This document shows positions 7,656-14,986 of a stretch of DNA of 16,973 nucleotides, piece by piece (within the stretch, counting starts at the first letter, position 1; each line of letters begins with the position of its first letter). A program made the translations under genes and the position numbers. Location of the stretch: the NCBI GenBank assembly GCA_046309355.1, contig JBKCPL010000035.1:1-16973 (forward strand). Reading direction: 5' to 3'. The DNA comes from CAYSBE01 sp046309355 (GTDB lineage: Bacteria; Bacteroidota; Bacteroidia; UKL13-3). The notes under the pieces were generated by a model. It searched no databases, was not told the DNA's origin, and saw nothing but the letters and a program-made list of their open reading frames with translations.

Positions 7656-8539
7656 TGCAAAGGTTATACGCATTTTTACGGCTGATACGTATTGGAAATT
7701 TGGCCATGATGCTGTCCACACAAACGCTGGCTTATTATTTCCTAACCGATCATCTGCTGGCCGAAGACTTGCTGAATATGCGCTTCATCTTGTTACTCAC
7801 TGCCACATTTCTGGCCGCTGCCTCAGGATATATCATCAATGACTATCTGGATATTCAGATTGATCACCGAAACAAACCCGGATGTGTAACCGTAGGCCAT
7901 ACTATCAGCCGTAGATGGGCCATGTTTTTACACCTCACGTTTAACGTGGTAGCATTCTCCATCGGTTTGTATGTAGATGGCTACATAGCTGTTTCAATTA
8001 TTGTGTGTGCCGTAGTGCTGTGGTTTTATTCCGTTATTTTTAAGAAAAGCTACCTCACCGGCAACATCCTGATTGCGCTGTTGAGCGCCTTTGTGCTGCT
8101 AATTCTGCGTATGTACGACCATTCGGTATCGGGCTACCTGGTATGGGCCTACGCCTGGTTTGCCTTTGCCACTACCCTGCTGCGTGAAATTATAAAAGAT
8201 GTTGAGGACATGAAAGGTGATGCCGCATTCGGGGCACAAACGTTGCCTATAAAATCGGGCGTACGCCAAACGCGTATGCTGCTGAAGCAATGGACCGGAG
8301 TGCTTATTGCTTCGGTGTTTATACATATTTTTTTAGGTCACTCATTTATGCCGTATGAGCACAGCTACAATGCCGTGCTGTATATTTTTTATATGCTGCT
8401 TTTTGTAGCGGCACCGCTGGGCGTATTTATTTATTTCATTCACATAGCCGATCGCAAAACTGATTTTAGCACACTGAGCCGAATGTGCAAGTGGATAATG
8501 CTGCTGGGTATGTTGAGTATGGTATTTCTGAAAGTTTAA
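7655..8539 (+). CDS. UbiA-family prenyltransferase
   Basis: This encodes 294 residues and is strongly hydrophobic, with about eight or nine predicted membrane helices. The two aspartate-rich motifs of the UbiA superfamily are present: NDYLDIQID at 62-70 and DVEDMKGD at 182-189. These hold the magnesium-diphosphate of the prenyl donor. Family members attach polyprenyl chains to aromatic rings (quinone or heme A biosynthesis) or to glycerol phosphate. Bacteroidota proteins of this form are often labelled geranylgeranylglycerol-phosphate geranylgeranyltransferase-like, but the acceptor cannot be told from the sequence. The start overlaps the DUF502 stop by one base (TGATG). No quinone biosynthesis gene is adjacent. 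Confidence 0.9.
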   Translation: MQRLYAFLRLIRIGNLAMMLSTQTLAYYFLTDHLLAEDLLNMRFILLLTATFLAAASGYIINDYLDIQIDHRNKPGCVTVGHTISRRWAMFLHLTFNVVAFSIGLYVDGYIAVSIIVCAVVLWFYSVIFKKSYLTGNILIALLSAFVLLILRMYDHSVSGYLVWAYAWFAFATTLLREIIKDVEDMKGDAAFGAQTLPIKSGVRQTRMLLKQWTGVLIASVFIHIFLGHSFMPYEHSYNAVLYIFYMLLFVAAPLGVFIYFIHIADRKTDFSTLSRMCKWIMLLGMLSMVFLKV

Positions 8540-8569
8540 TGCAACCGGCATACTCAGTCAAGCATTAAA
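8535..8569. repeat. Inverted repeat at the end of the dnaX operon
   Basis: TTTAATGC (8535-8542) and GCATTAAA (8562-8569) are perfect complements around a 19-nt loop and include the UbiA-gene stop codon. The plus strand beyond it is A-rich (AAATAAAATAAATTAAG) and has no T tract, so it is not a standard intrinsic terminator. It may mark the transcript end or be chance. Confidence 0.3.
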
Positions 8570-8584
8570 ATAAAATAAATTAAG

Positions 8585-8614
8585 TTTTCATTCAACCTTT
8601 TTGGGTTAAATTAG
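8585..8614 (+). promoter_or_regulatory. Possible promoter for the DUF1800/DUF1501 pair
   Basis: TAAATTAG at 8607-8614 matches TAnnTTTG except at one position. TTTTC at 8585-8589 lies 17 nt upstream as a weak -33 element. The start codon at 8640 would follow after a short A-rich leader (GCAAACAAAACATACTTGCC). The same one-base deviation (TTAG) occurs in the box before dnaX. Confidence 0.3.
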
Positions 8615-8639
8615 TCGTAGCAAACAAAACATACTTGCC

Positions 8640-10352
8640 ATGAGTACAGATTCACGCAGAAAATTTTTAAGCGTTGCGGCTTCGGCATTGCTGGATTCTA
8701 AAACGGATGCAGTTGAATATGAATACAACGACCCGTCTAACAAAGAAATTCCGAGGCATTTAGCCAAAACGAATACCGGAATAAATACATACACCGGAGC
8801 ATGGACAAATACACAAGTGCTGCATTTGCTACGCAGAACCATGTTTGGTGTAACCAAAGCCGACCTCGATTTTTTCAAAACCATGACCATGAGTGATGCC
8901 GTGGATTACCTGCTAAACATTTCAGCTACGGTTCCTTCACCTCCGGTAAATAATTACAACAATGCACAACTAACTGACCCGGATGTGCCACTTGGTCAAA
9001 CGTGGATAAACGCACCGGCAAATCCGAACTTTGAAGGATTGCGCATAGCCTCCTGGAAATCGTGGTGGACCATGCTGATGGTGAACCAGGATCGCACGAT
9101 TCGTGAAAAAATGACGTTGTTCTGGCATAATGTACTTGCAACGGAAACCATGGTAGTACGCGACTCTCGCTATACCTACAAACACAATGCTTTGCTGCGT
9201 GCGAGTTGCTTAGGTAATTTTAAAACGCTGGTGCGTGATATTACAGTTGACCCCGCCATGCTGGTGTATTTAAACGGTGATCAAAATACTGCCACTGCAC
9301 CCGATGAAAATTACGCCCGTGAGTTGCAGGAACTGTTTACCATCGGCAAAGACATTGACCCGCATTACACCGAAGAAGATGTGCGAGCCGCTGCGCGCGT
9401 GCTCACGGGATGGCGCACCAACCGAAATGGCGTAAGTTCATTTTTTCAGGCCAACCAACACGATAGCACCAATAAACAATTCTCCTCGTTTTACAACAAT
9501 ACCGTCATTACAGGCAGAACGGGAAACAATGCAGGCATGGATGAGTTAAACGATTTGCTCACAATGGTTTTTTCTCATCCTGAAGTGGCCAAGCACATTT
9601 GTAGGGAGTTGTATCGCTTTTTTGTGTATTATGTTATTGACGAGTCGGTAGAGTTAAATGTGATTGAACCCCTGGCTGATTATTTCAGAAGCAACAACTA
9701 CGACATCAAAAAGGTGATGGAAAAACTGCTGAAGAGCGAACACTTCTTTGACCCGCTAAATAGTGGATGCGTGATCAAGTCTCCTGTTGATTTTTTGGTG
9801 GGCAGCGCACGCCTAATGAATTTACAATTTCCCAATGCCACCAATATCCAAACCCAATACGCGCATTATTTATACGCACAGCAATACACTGCACTAATTG
9901 GTCAAAATATTGGCGATCCACCTGATGTGGCAGGTTGGCCGGCTTACCGACAAAGTCCGCAGTTTTATGAATTGTGGATCAATTCTGACTCATTACCCAA
10001 ACGCAATCAGGCGAATGATTTATTGTTGTTCACCGGTTACAACCGTTTCGGTCATATGCTCAAATACAATGTGATTGCCTTTGCGGAACAGTTTGCTACA
10101 CCAGCAGACCCCAACGCCTTGCTGAACGATATTTTAACACTTTGTTATCCGCTTTCGGTATCTGAAACGACTAAGACAAGTATAAAAACCGCTTTCTTAC
10201 TTTCGGGCCAAACCAGTGACCACTACTGGACAGATGCTTGGAACGATTACAAAGCAGCACCTGCCGATGCGATGAAAAAAGCTGCGGTAGAATCGCGCTT
10301 GCAGTCCATGATGAAATATATTTTCGGGTTAGCTGAATACCAACTTAGTTAA
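8640..10352 (+). CDS. DUF1800 domain-containing protein
   Basis: This encodes 570 residues. Family hallmarks in order are HLLRRTMFG at 62-70, REKMTLFWHNVLAT at 155-168, PDENYARELQELFTIG at 221-236, YTEEDVRAAARVLTGW at 243-258 and, later, DPPDVAGWP. These match the mostly helical DUF1800 family, whose activity is unknown and which is usually encoded beside a DUF1501 protein, as here (11 nt gap). The N-terminus has SRRKFL at 5-10 followed by a short hydrophobic stretch (SVAASALL). This resembles a Tat signal, but the hydrophobic region is short and there is no clear AxA cleavage site. There is no T9SS sorting domain. It probably works with the DUF1501 partner in the envelope. Confidence 0.92.
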   Translation: MSTDSRRKFLSVAASALLDSKTDAVEYEYNDPSNKEIPRHLAKTNTGINTYTGAWTNTQVLHLLRRTMFGVTKADLDFFKTMTMSDAVDYLLNISATVPSPPVNNYNNAQLTDPDVPLGQTWINAPANPNFEGLRIASWKSWWTMLMVNQDRTIREKMTLFWHNVLATETMVVRDSRYTYKHNALLRASCLGNFKTLVRDITVDPAMLVYLNGDQNTATAPDENYARELQELFTIGKDIDPHYTEEDVRAAARVLTGWRTNRNGVSSFFQANQHDSTNKQFSSFYNNTVITGRTGNNAGMDELNDLLTMVFSHPEVAKHICRELYRFFVYYVIDESVELNVIEPLADYFRSNNYDIKKVMEKLLKSEHFFDPLNSGCVIKSPVDFLVGSARLMNLQFPNATNIQTQYAHYLYAQQYTALIGQNIGDPPDVAGWPAYRQSPQFYELWINSDSLPKRNQANDLLLFTGYNRFGHMLKYNVIAFAEQFATPADPNALLNDILTLCYPLSVSETTKTSIKTAFLLSGQTSDHYWTDAWNDYKAAPADAMKKAAVESRLQSMMKYIFGLAEYQLS

Positions 10353-10363
10353 ACACGCGCAAC

Positions 10364-11941
10364 ATGAAAAGAAGAGATTTTTTACGCAAAAGTATAGCCG
10401 GTGGCTTAGCCCCCATTGTGATAAATGGTATACCTGTTAAAGCCCTTGCCGACAATCCGCTGGTGCAGTTTTTAGGCAAAGCGGGATTTGAAGACCGTGT
10501 TGTCGTGCTCATACAGCTTAATGGAGGTAACGATGGCATCAATACGGTAATTCCACTTGACCAATACAGCAATTTATCGGCTGTGCGTTCCAACATCATC
10601 ATACCTGAACCAAAGGTTTTGAAACTGAACGGTACAACTGCTACCGGATTTCATCCTGCCCTAAGCGAATTGCGCGGTATGTATGATAATGGGAAAGTTT
10701 CCATCGTGCAAAGTGTGGGTTATCCCAATCCCGATTTCTCGCATTTCCGTGCTACCGACATTTGGTTAACGGCAAGCGATTCGAACCAGTTTTTACAAAC
10801 CGGATGGATGGGCCGCTACCTCGACCAGAGGTTTCCCAACTTTCCTGAAGGCTACCCCAATACGAATTACCCCGATCCGCCAGCGATACAAATTGGCGCC
10901 ATGATTTCACCAGCAGTACAAGGTCACTCCCACTCGCTGGGCATGAGCATTACGGATCCAACATCGTTTTATCAATTTGTGAGCGGCACCGTTGATCCCG
11001 CACCACCTACACCTGCCGGTCACGAATTGACATTTGTACGTTTGGTAGCACAACAAACACAGGCTTATTCAGGTGTGGTAAAAAATGCAGCTGCCAAAGC
11101 AACTAACCTCTCTACATTATACCCGACTGCGGGACAAAATACGTTGGCCGATCAATTAAAAATTGTAGCACAACTGATTGCGGGCGGATTGAAAACCCAA
11201 GTGTACATGGTAAGTTTGGGAGGGTTTGACACCCACGCAGCACAGGTTGTATCCGGTGCTACCGATACCGGAACACACGCTACATTGTTATCGCGCATAT
11301 CTGTTGCTGTAAATGCATTCCAAGACGATTTACAAAAGCTCGGCATTGCCGATCGGGTATTGGGTATGACCTTCTCTGAATTCGGAAGGCGCATTGTATC
11401 GAACGGAAGTCTGGGAACCGACCACGGTACAGCAGCTCCATTATTTATTTTCGGCACCAAAGTAAACGGTGGCATTTACGGTACAAATCCAATCATTCCA
11501 TCCAGCCCTACGGTAAATGACAATATACCCATGCAATACGATTTCCGTTCCATTTACACTACCATTCTCAAAAACTGGTTTGGCGTAAGCGATACGGAAT
11601 TAACACAAACCCTACTCAAGGATTTCCCATTGGTTAATTTTGTTTCATCTACCAATCCAACCGGAGTAAACGATACTTCAGCGCTTGACAAAGCTGCGGT
11701 GAATTGCTATCCGAATCCGTGCAAAACATACACACGCATTGCCTTTACCACAACAGGTGGTTTAGTTCGTATACGCCTGTTCGATCAGTTTGGTAAATTG
11801 GTTGAAACGCTGAATGAAGCTACCTACCCAATCGGAACTTTTGAAGTGAATGTAAATACGGAACACTTGGCAACGGGACTGTATTATTATCAGGTTCAAC
11901 AAGGAGGCGATCAGGTGATGAAGACGTTTGTGAAAATGTGA
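10364..11941 (+). CDS. DUF1501 domain-containing protein with T9SS type A sorting domain
   Basis: This encodes 525 residues. The N-terminus MKRRDFLRKSIAGGLAP has a twin-arginine motif (RRDFLRK) and a plausible ALA cleavage site near residue 29. The DUF1501 domain spans about 42-415: VVVLIQLNGGNDGINTVIP at 46-64, NPDFSHFRATDIW at 122-134, GGFDTH at 286-291, FSEFGRR at 337-343 and TDHGTAAP at 352-359. The family is related to the alkaline phosphatase/sulfatase superfamily, and its substrates are largely unknown. Residues about 446-525 are a T9SS type A sorting domain: NCYPNPCKTYTRIAF, VRIRLFDQFGKLVET, ATGLYYYQV and the terminal MKTFVKM. The protein should therefore end up on the cell surface or be released. 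It is co-transcribed with the DUF1800 gene. Confidence 0.93.
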   Translation: MKRRDFLRKSIAGGLAPIVINGIPVKALADNPLVQFLGKAGFEDRVVVLIQLNGGNDGINTVIPLDQYSNLSAVRSNIIIPEPKVLKLNGTTATGFHPALSELRGMYDNGKVSIVQSVGYPNPDFSHFRATDIWLTASDSNQFLQTGWMGRYLDQRFPNFPEGYPNTNYPDPPAIQIGAMISPAVQGHSHSLGMSITDPTSFYQFVSGTVDPAPPTPAGHELTFVRLVAQQTQAYSGVVKNAAAKATNLSTLYPTAGQNTLADQLKIVAQLIAGGLKTQVYMVSLGGFDTHAAQVVSGATDTGTHATLLSRISVAVNAFQDDLQKLGIADRVLGMTFSEFGRRIVSNGSLGTDHGTAAPLFIFGTKVNGGIYGTNPIIPSSPTVNDNIPMQYDFRSIYTTILKNWFGVSDTELTQTLLKDFPLVNFVSSTNPTGVNDTSALDKAAVNCYPNPCKTYTRIAFTTTGGLVRIRLFDQFGKLVETLNEATYPIGTFEVNVNTEHLATGLYYYQVQQGGDQVMKTFVKM

Positions 11942-11942
11942 T

Positions 11943-12007
11943 GATGTGTTAATGTGGCAATGTGATGATGAGTAAATTCGAAACACTGCGGCCTTTGCGG
12001 TTAAGTT
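11943..12007. repeat. Intergenic composite repeat, copy 1
   Basis: Part A (11943-11972) begins GATGTGTTAATG and part B (11988-12007) is GCGGCCTTTGCGGTTAAGTT. Both recur in the same order at 12049-12158. Part A matches its partner at 25 of 30 positions and part B at 20 of 20. The copy starts 2 nt after the DUF1501 stop codon. No reading frame of note is present. Confidence 0.75.
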
Positions 12008-12048
12008 TTTTATTAAGAGACGAGAAGCGAGCGACCAGATTTGGGATT

Positions 12049-12158
12049 GATGTGTTAATGAGCCAATGTGGAAATGAGACGATTAGATGATTTGATAATG
12101 GGTTGGTTCGCAAGCATTGCGGCCTTGTCGTAATCCTAGCGGCCTTTGCGGTTAAGTT
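12049..12158. repeat. Intergenic composite repeat, copy 2
   Basis: Part A2 (12049-12078) matches part A of the first copy at 25 of 30 positions. Part B2 (12139-12158) is identical to part B over 20 bases. A third, degenerate B-like stretch (TTGCGGCCTTGTCG, 12117-12130) lies between them. Similar 'gcggcctttgcggttaa' strings are familiar from intergenic DNA of many Bacteroidota and other bacteria. Whether they are mobile or structural is not known from this sequence. Confidence 0.75.
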
Positions 12159-12176
12159 AGTTTTATGAAAGAATGA

Positions 12177-12344
12177 ATGCAATCCATCATAGTTACTGAT
12201 GTGACCGGAAAAATCGTTTATCAAAATCATCAAGCAGAACCATCGATAACGATAACATGGAAAGAGTGGCCTGCGGGAATTTATTTTTTAATGTGCACTT
12301 CAGCGAACTACAGCGAGATTGAGAAAATAGTCGTGCAGCAGTGA
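12177..12344 (+). pseudogene. Orphan T9SS type A sorting-domain remnant
   Basis: A 55-codon frame from the ATG at 12177 to the TGA at 12344 encodes the C-terminal part of a T9SS sorting domain: SIIVTDVTGKIVYQ at 3-16, PAGIYFLMC at 32-40 and the terminal EIEKIVVQQ. The codon just before the ATG is TGA, and no export signal or passenger domain precedes it. By itself it cannot be an exported protein. The best reading is the 3' relic of a deleted or rearranged gene on the plus strand. Confidence 0.7.
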
Positions 12345-12354
12345 TATACATTTA

Positions 12355-12819
12355 TCAGTTATACTTAGAAATAAGTTTTATGATATCATCTTTCAATTTC
12401 ATGCCATCAAAAATCTGCTCATAATAAATTTTATGCTGGGTCCCAAGTTCATTATTTATCAAAATTAACGCTGGTGTGTAATCGATACCTTCACATAATT
12501 TATTACTGTAATATACCTCCTTTTTATATTCACGTTTAAATCTAGACGAAAATACTCTACGATAGTAAATACCCGAAGCTGAAGTATCACCTTCATTTGT
12601 TACCAGTACGTATTTGTTTTTAAATTTAGCCTTACCTAAGTGTTTTAATAAATTCTCCAAGCAACCAATACAATTAAATCTATTAACTAATACTATAATC
12701 GAGGGTGGAACTGAAAATGTATCAAGATTAATTTTATCACCACCAATTGACTCAACTTCTTGGCCGAATACAAACGAATTGAGTAAACACAAAATAATGA
12801 TACTTAAATATTTTTTCAC
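12355..12819 (-). CDS. Secreted thioredoxin-like protein with CxxC motif
   Basis: This encodes 154 residues. The start is a GTG at 12819 that overlaps the preceding stop (GTGA); no in-frame ATG is near. The signal peptide is clear: MKKYLSIIILCLLNSFVFGQ, with a likely cut before Gln20. VLVNRFNCIGCLENLLKHL (43-61) has the beta-strand/CxxC/helix layout of thioredoxin-like proteins with Cys50 and Cys53. YTPALILI at 114-121 gives the expected cis-proline (Pro116) next to a strand. It should act outside the cytoplasm as a thiol-disulfide protein or an oxidoreductase of the TlpA type. It is the distal gene of a two-gene unit with the 408-residue secreted protein. The region is AT-rich. Confidence 0.78.
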   Translation of the reverse strand: MKKYLSIIILCLLNSFVFGQEVESIGGDKINLDTFSVPPSIIVLVNRFNCIGCLENLLKHLGKAKFKNKYVLVTNEGDTSASGIYYRRVFSSRFKREYKKEVYYSNKLCEGIDYTPALILINNELGTQHKIYYEQIFDGMKLKDDIIKLISKYN

Positions 12820-14042
12820 AGTTGTTTGTATATGAATAAATATGGCTTAGGCTCTGATTTAAGTAAATACTGTTTTTGCTTAGTTGTAATGTTAGATAAG
12901 GTATCATTATACGGCAATATTGGTGTTTCATTTTTAATGACACATAAGTATCTATTACAAATAGCAAAAGGTCGTAACCAATGCAGTATGGGGATATCAT
13001 CTTTTGTAATAAAGTCATTTGATGTTCTTTGAATACTATTATCTGACAAATCAGTCAAATGTAAAACCCAATTACTATCTGCTTTTATCCAAATGTCAAT
13101 AAAATATTCATTCTTTAGAAAATCTTCTTTTGTCGAATCAGGTATACTGTATGCTATCATCAAACTGGTGTCGTTTATAAAATATCCGCCTACAACTCTA
13201 GAAACACCTCCGTTATGATAAGGTACTAATAGGTCAATTAGATCCTTTGCTCTTGTCGGTCTAATTTTTCGCCTAATATCCGCTAAATCATTTTCAGGCA
13301 TTTCTTTCCAATCAGGATGATTGCGCAATATCTTGCTTGAATGAAACCCATTAATAACATCAAATTCGTATCTTAATGTCTGCGTATTCAGCACATATGT
13401 ACCTCTAAAATCCATCCATCTGTTTTTTTGCATATGAGAGAACTCAATACCGTTAAAAAATGGGTATATGATTGTGTCTGCCTTACCTGTTGTTATATCA
13501 AAAATACCCCATGCATAATTTTTGATTTTACCAAATGTTTCATAATTATAATAAGTGCCGAAATACAATTTATTAGGACTTTTATATTTGACTCTTGACA
13601 CTTTCGCATACACTTCGTCAAGTTTTATAGTATTTAGCAACTCTAAATTATTTCTTTTAGTAATATGAAATATAAGTAGTATATCCCGTAAATGAACATA
13701 AAATGTGTCATCCTTAACATCGATAGAAGATAGTTTATTTGTATAGATGTGTTTCCCTAATTTTGAGGATATCTGAAATTCATAAACATCGTATTTAAAA
13801 TTTAGTAAGTTAATCTTTTCAATGCTAAATACCATTTTCTCATTGTTTTGAGAAAATGATGCAGCATAAAGGTAATTCTGGTCAAAAAACGGAATTATTT
13901 CGTCTGTTTTGTCAATTTCTACATTCAAATGTAGCTGTAATAGAGTATCGAACTTATATGAGTCTGATAATTTTTTAAAAGTGCCTTGTGCGCAAAGCAC
14001 TTGAGAAATTAAAAGATTGAATAATAAAATTATTTTTCGCAT
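12816..14042 (-). CDS. Secreted protein, probable beta-propeller, unknown function
   Basis: This encodes 408 residues with a signal peptide (MRKIILLFNLLISQVLCAQG, likely cut after CA). The rest is rich in short strands with repeating 'x-Y-V-h-L-R-D-I-L-L-I-F', 'KLYFGTYYN', 'GIFDITTGKAD' and 'GTYVLNTQTLRYEF' patterns. These suggest a six-bladed beta-propeller of the kind common in Bacteroidota exported proteins. I cannot assign a family by eye. No T9SS sorting domain or lipobox is evident. The stop overlaps the GTG of the CxxC gene by 4 nt. The start codon lies only 9 nt after a strong terminator hairpin, so transcription must either read through that hairpin or start within or next to it. Confidence 0.72.
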   Translation of the reverse strand: MRKIILLFNLLISQVLCAQGTFKKLSDSYKFDTLLQLHLNVEIDKTDEIIPFFDQNYLYAASFSQNNEKMVFSIEKINLLNFKYDVYEFQISSKLGKHIYTNKLSSIDVKDDTFYVHLRDILLIFHITKRNNLELLNTIKLDEVYAKVSRVKYKSPNKLYFGTYYNYETFGKIKNYAWGIFDITTGKADTIIYPFFNGIEFSHMQKNRWMDFRGTYVLNTQTLRYEFDVINGFHSSKILRNHPDWKEMPENDLADIRRKIRPTRAKDLIDLLVPYHNGGVSRVVGGYFINDTSLMIAYSIPDSTKEDFLKNEYFIDIWIKADSNWVLHLTDLSDNSIQRTSNDFITKDDIPILHWLRPFAICNRYLCVIKNETPILPYNDTLSNITTKQKQYLLKSEPKPYLFIYKQL

Positions 14043-14051
14043 ATTATAAAA

Positions 14052-14081
14052 AAAGCCATTGTTTTCTCAAACAATGGCTTT
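14052..14081 (-). terminator. Rho-independent terminator after the 154-aa secreted gene
   Basis: AAAGCCATTGTTT (14052-14064) and AAACAATGGCTTT (14069-14081) form a perfect 13-bp stem with a TCTC loop. On the minus strand the stem is followed by a T-rich tail (TTTTATAATAT) that leads straight to the ATG at 14042. It sits 7 nt past the stop of the 154-residue secreted protein. Confidence 0.85.
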
Positions 14082-14088
14082 AATAAAT

Positions 14089-14553
14089 TTATAAATCTTC
14101 CCTCGATACAATAATTGTCGAATTTAATGCCTGTGCGTCATTTGCGCTCCAATCAACGTAGTAGATGCGTGTTTGATTACTATTAACATTGTATACAGTG
14201 ATTGAATGTGAACCTGTGAAAACGCCATCTTCAATTTTTTGTAGCGCATAATTAATTAAATCTTCAGCTTTCTGTTCATCAATTGGATCCAAATCAGTAC
14301 CTACTATATGACCTACTGTCGATTTTGGACACCGATGAAAACCAGGATTGCTACACTTAACTACAGCTCCCTTAAAATATATTCCATCATTAACTCCTTC
14401 TACATTCACAATATGCCAATCTACTTCATCATAACCAAAGAATCCACCTTTCGAGGTATGTCTGCTTACGATTGGCCACTTGGCAAATAATTCGAAAGAA
14501 GTAAAAATCGCAATTCCTAGAAATGCGATTTTAAAAAAATTTGTTTTGTTCAT
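14089..14553 (-). CDS. Small secreted protein with two cysteines, unknown function
   Basis: This encodes 154 residues. MNKTNFFKIAFLGIAIFTSFELFAK is a good signal peptide with a likely cut after LFA. The mature part (about 130 residues) has two cysteines, Cys67 and Cys75 (KCSNPGFHRCPK), which could form a disulfide, an acidic helical segment (DPIDEQKAEDLINYALQKIEDG, quoted in part; about 89-110), and a C-terminal beta-rich half (HSITVYNV, TRIYYVDW). No family is recognised. It is followed by a strong terminator and preceded by a palindrome at 14619-14631. Its place beside a propeller-like and a thioredoxin-like exported protein recalls other Bacteroidota loci in which a small exported protein is encoded with such partners. 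That comparison is loose. Confidence 0.75.
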   Translation of the reverse strand: MNKTNFFKIAFLGIAIFTSFELFAKWPIVSRHTSKGGFFGYDEVDWHIVNVEGVNDGIYFKGAVVKCSNPGFHRCPKSTVGHIVGTDLDPIDEQKAEDLINYALQKIEDGVFTGSHSITVYNVNSNQTRIYYVDWSANDAQALNSTIIVSREDL

Positions 14554-14618
14554 AATTAGTTTGTGTTAGTTGAAATACAATTATGAAAAACAATAATTTG
14601 ATATTGAAAATAATTTAA

Positions 14619-14631
14619 ATACTTTGAGTAT
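14619..14631. promoter_or_regulatory. Palindrome upstream of the small secreted protein gene
   Basis: ATACT-TTG-AGTAT is a perfect 5-bp-arm palindrome about 66 nt upstream of the start at 14553. Its outer halves (ATAC/GTAT) match those of the palindromes before the XRE gene, though with a longer centre. It could be an operator for the neighbouring regulator. Confidence 0.35.
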
Positions 14632-14642
14632 GTATTTTATTA

Positions 14643-14972
14643 CTATAGTTTATTTTTGATTAGAACACATAAGTCTTTTATTAGCTGTTTTAAGTCATCA
14701 TCAGCATTGTAAATAGTATTGTAGTTACCACTTTGATTACAGCTATTAAAAATCTGACCTGGCATCGTAAATAACAATTGATGCGGTGTAACATCTAACT
14801 CATTAGCCAATTCATTAATACTTTGTAGTGATAGCTCAATTTCTCCTTTTTCAACCTTCATCAACCAAGCTTGACTCTTACCAATTTTATTAGCGAGCCC
14901 TTCTTGGGAATATCCTTTTATTGTTCTAATAATTCTAATATTATCTCCAACTTGTTTACTTTCCAATTGCAT
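14643..14972 (-). CDS. XRE-family helix-turn-helix regulator
   Basis: This encodes 109 residues. Residues 8-66 are a classical Cro/C1-type HTH: VGDNIRIIRTIKGYSQEGLA, NKIGKSQAWLMKVEKGEIEL and SINELANELDVTPHQLL. The C-terminal 40 residues hold a short linker with FNSCNQSGNYNTIYN (75-89), then a hydrophobic helix (LKQLIKDLCVLIKNKL) suited to dimerisation. Related Bacteroidota XRE proteins often carry a similar Asn/Gly-rich linker. It is likely a DNA-binding repressor or activator of its own gene and of the exported-protein genes downstream. The upstream region has paired ATAC/GTAT palindromes, one overlapping the putative promoter. Confidence 0.9.
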   Translation of the reverse strand: MQLESKQVGDNIRIIRTIKGYSQEGLANKIGKSQAWLMKVEKGEIELSLQSINELANELDVTPHQLLFTMPGQIFNSCNQSGNYNTIYNADDDLKQLIKDLCVLIKNKL

Positions 14973-14986
14973 ATTGTTTAGTTTTT

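Noticed and set aside
8535..8590. Intrinsic terminator after the UbiA-family gene
   Set aside because: An 8-bp inverted repeat is present but the loop is long and no T tract follows on the plus strand, so it is listed only as an inverted repeat.
11942..12344. Possible insertion sequence between the DUF1501 gene and the AT-rich block
   Set aside because: No transposase frame or terminal inverted repeats were seen. Only the composite repeats and the sorting-domain remnant are supported.
12614..13032. Small plus-strand frames opposite the CxxC and propeller genes
   Set aside because: They have no recognisable protein features and overlap genes with signal peptides and coupled stops and starts on the minus strand.
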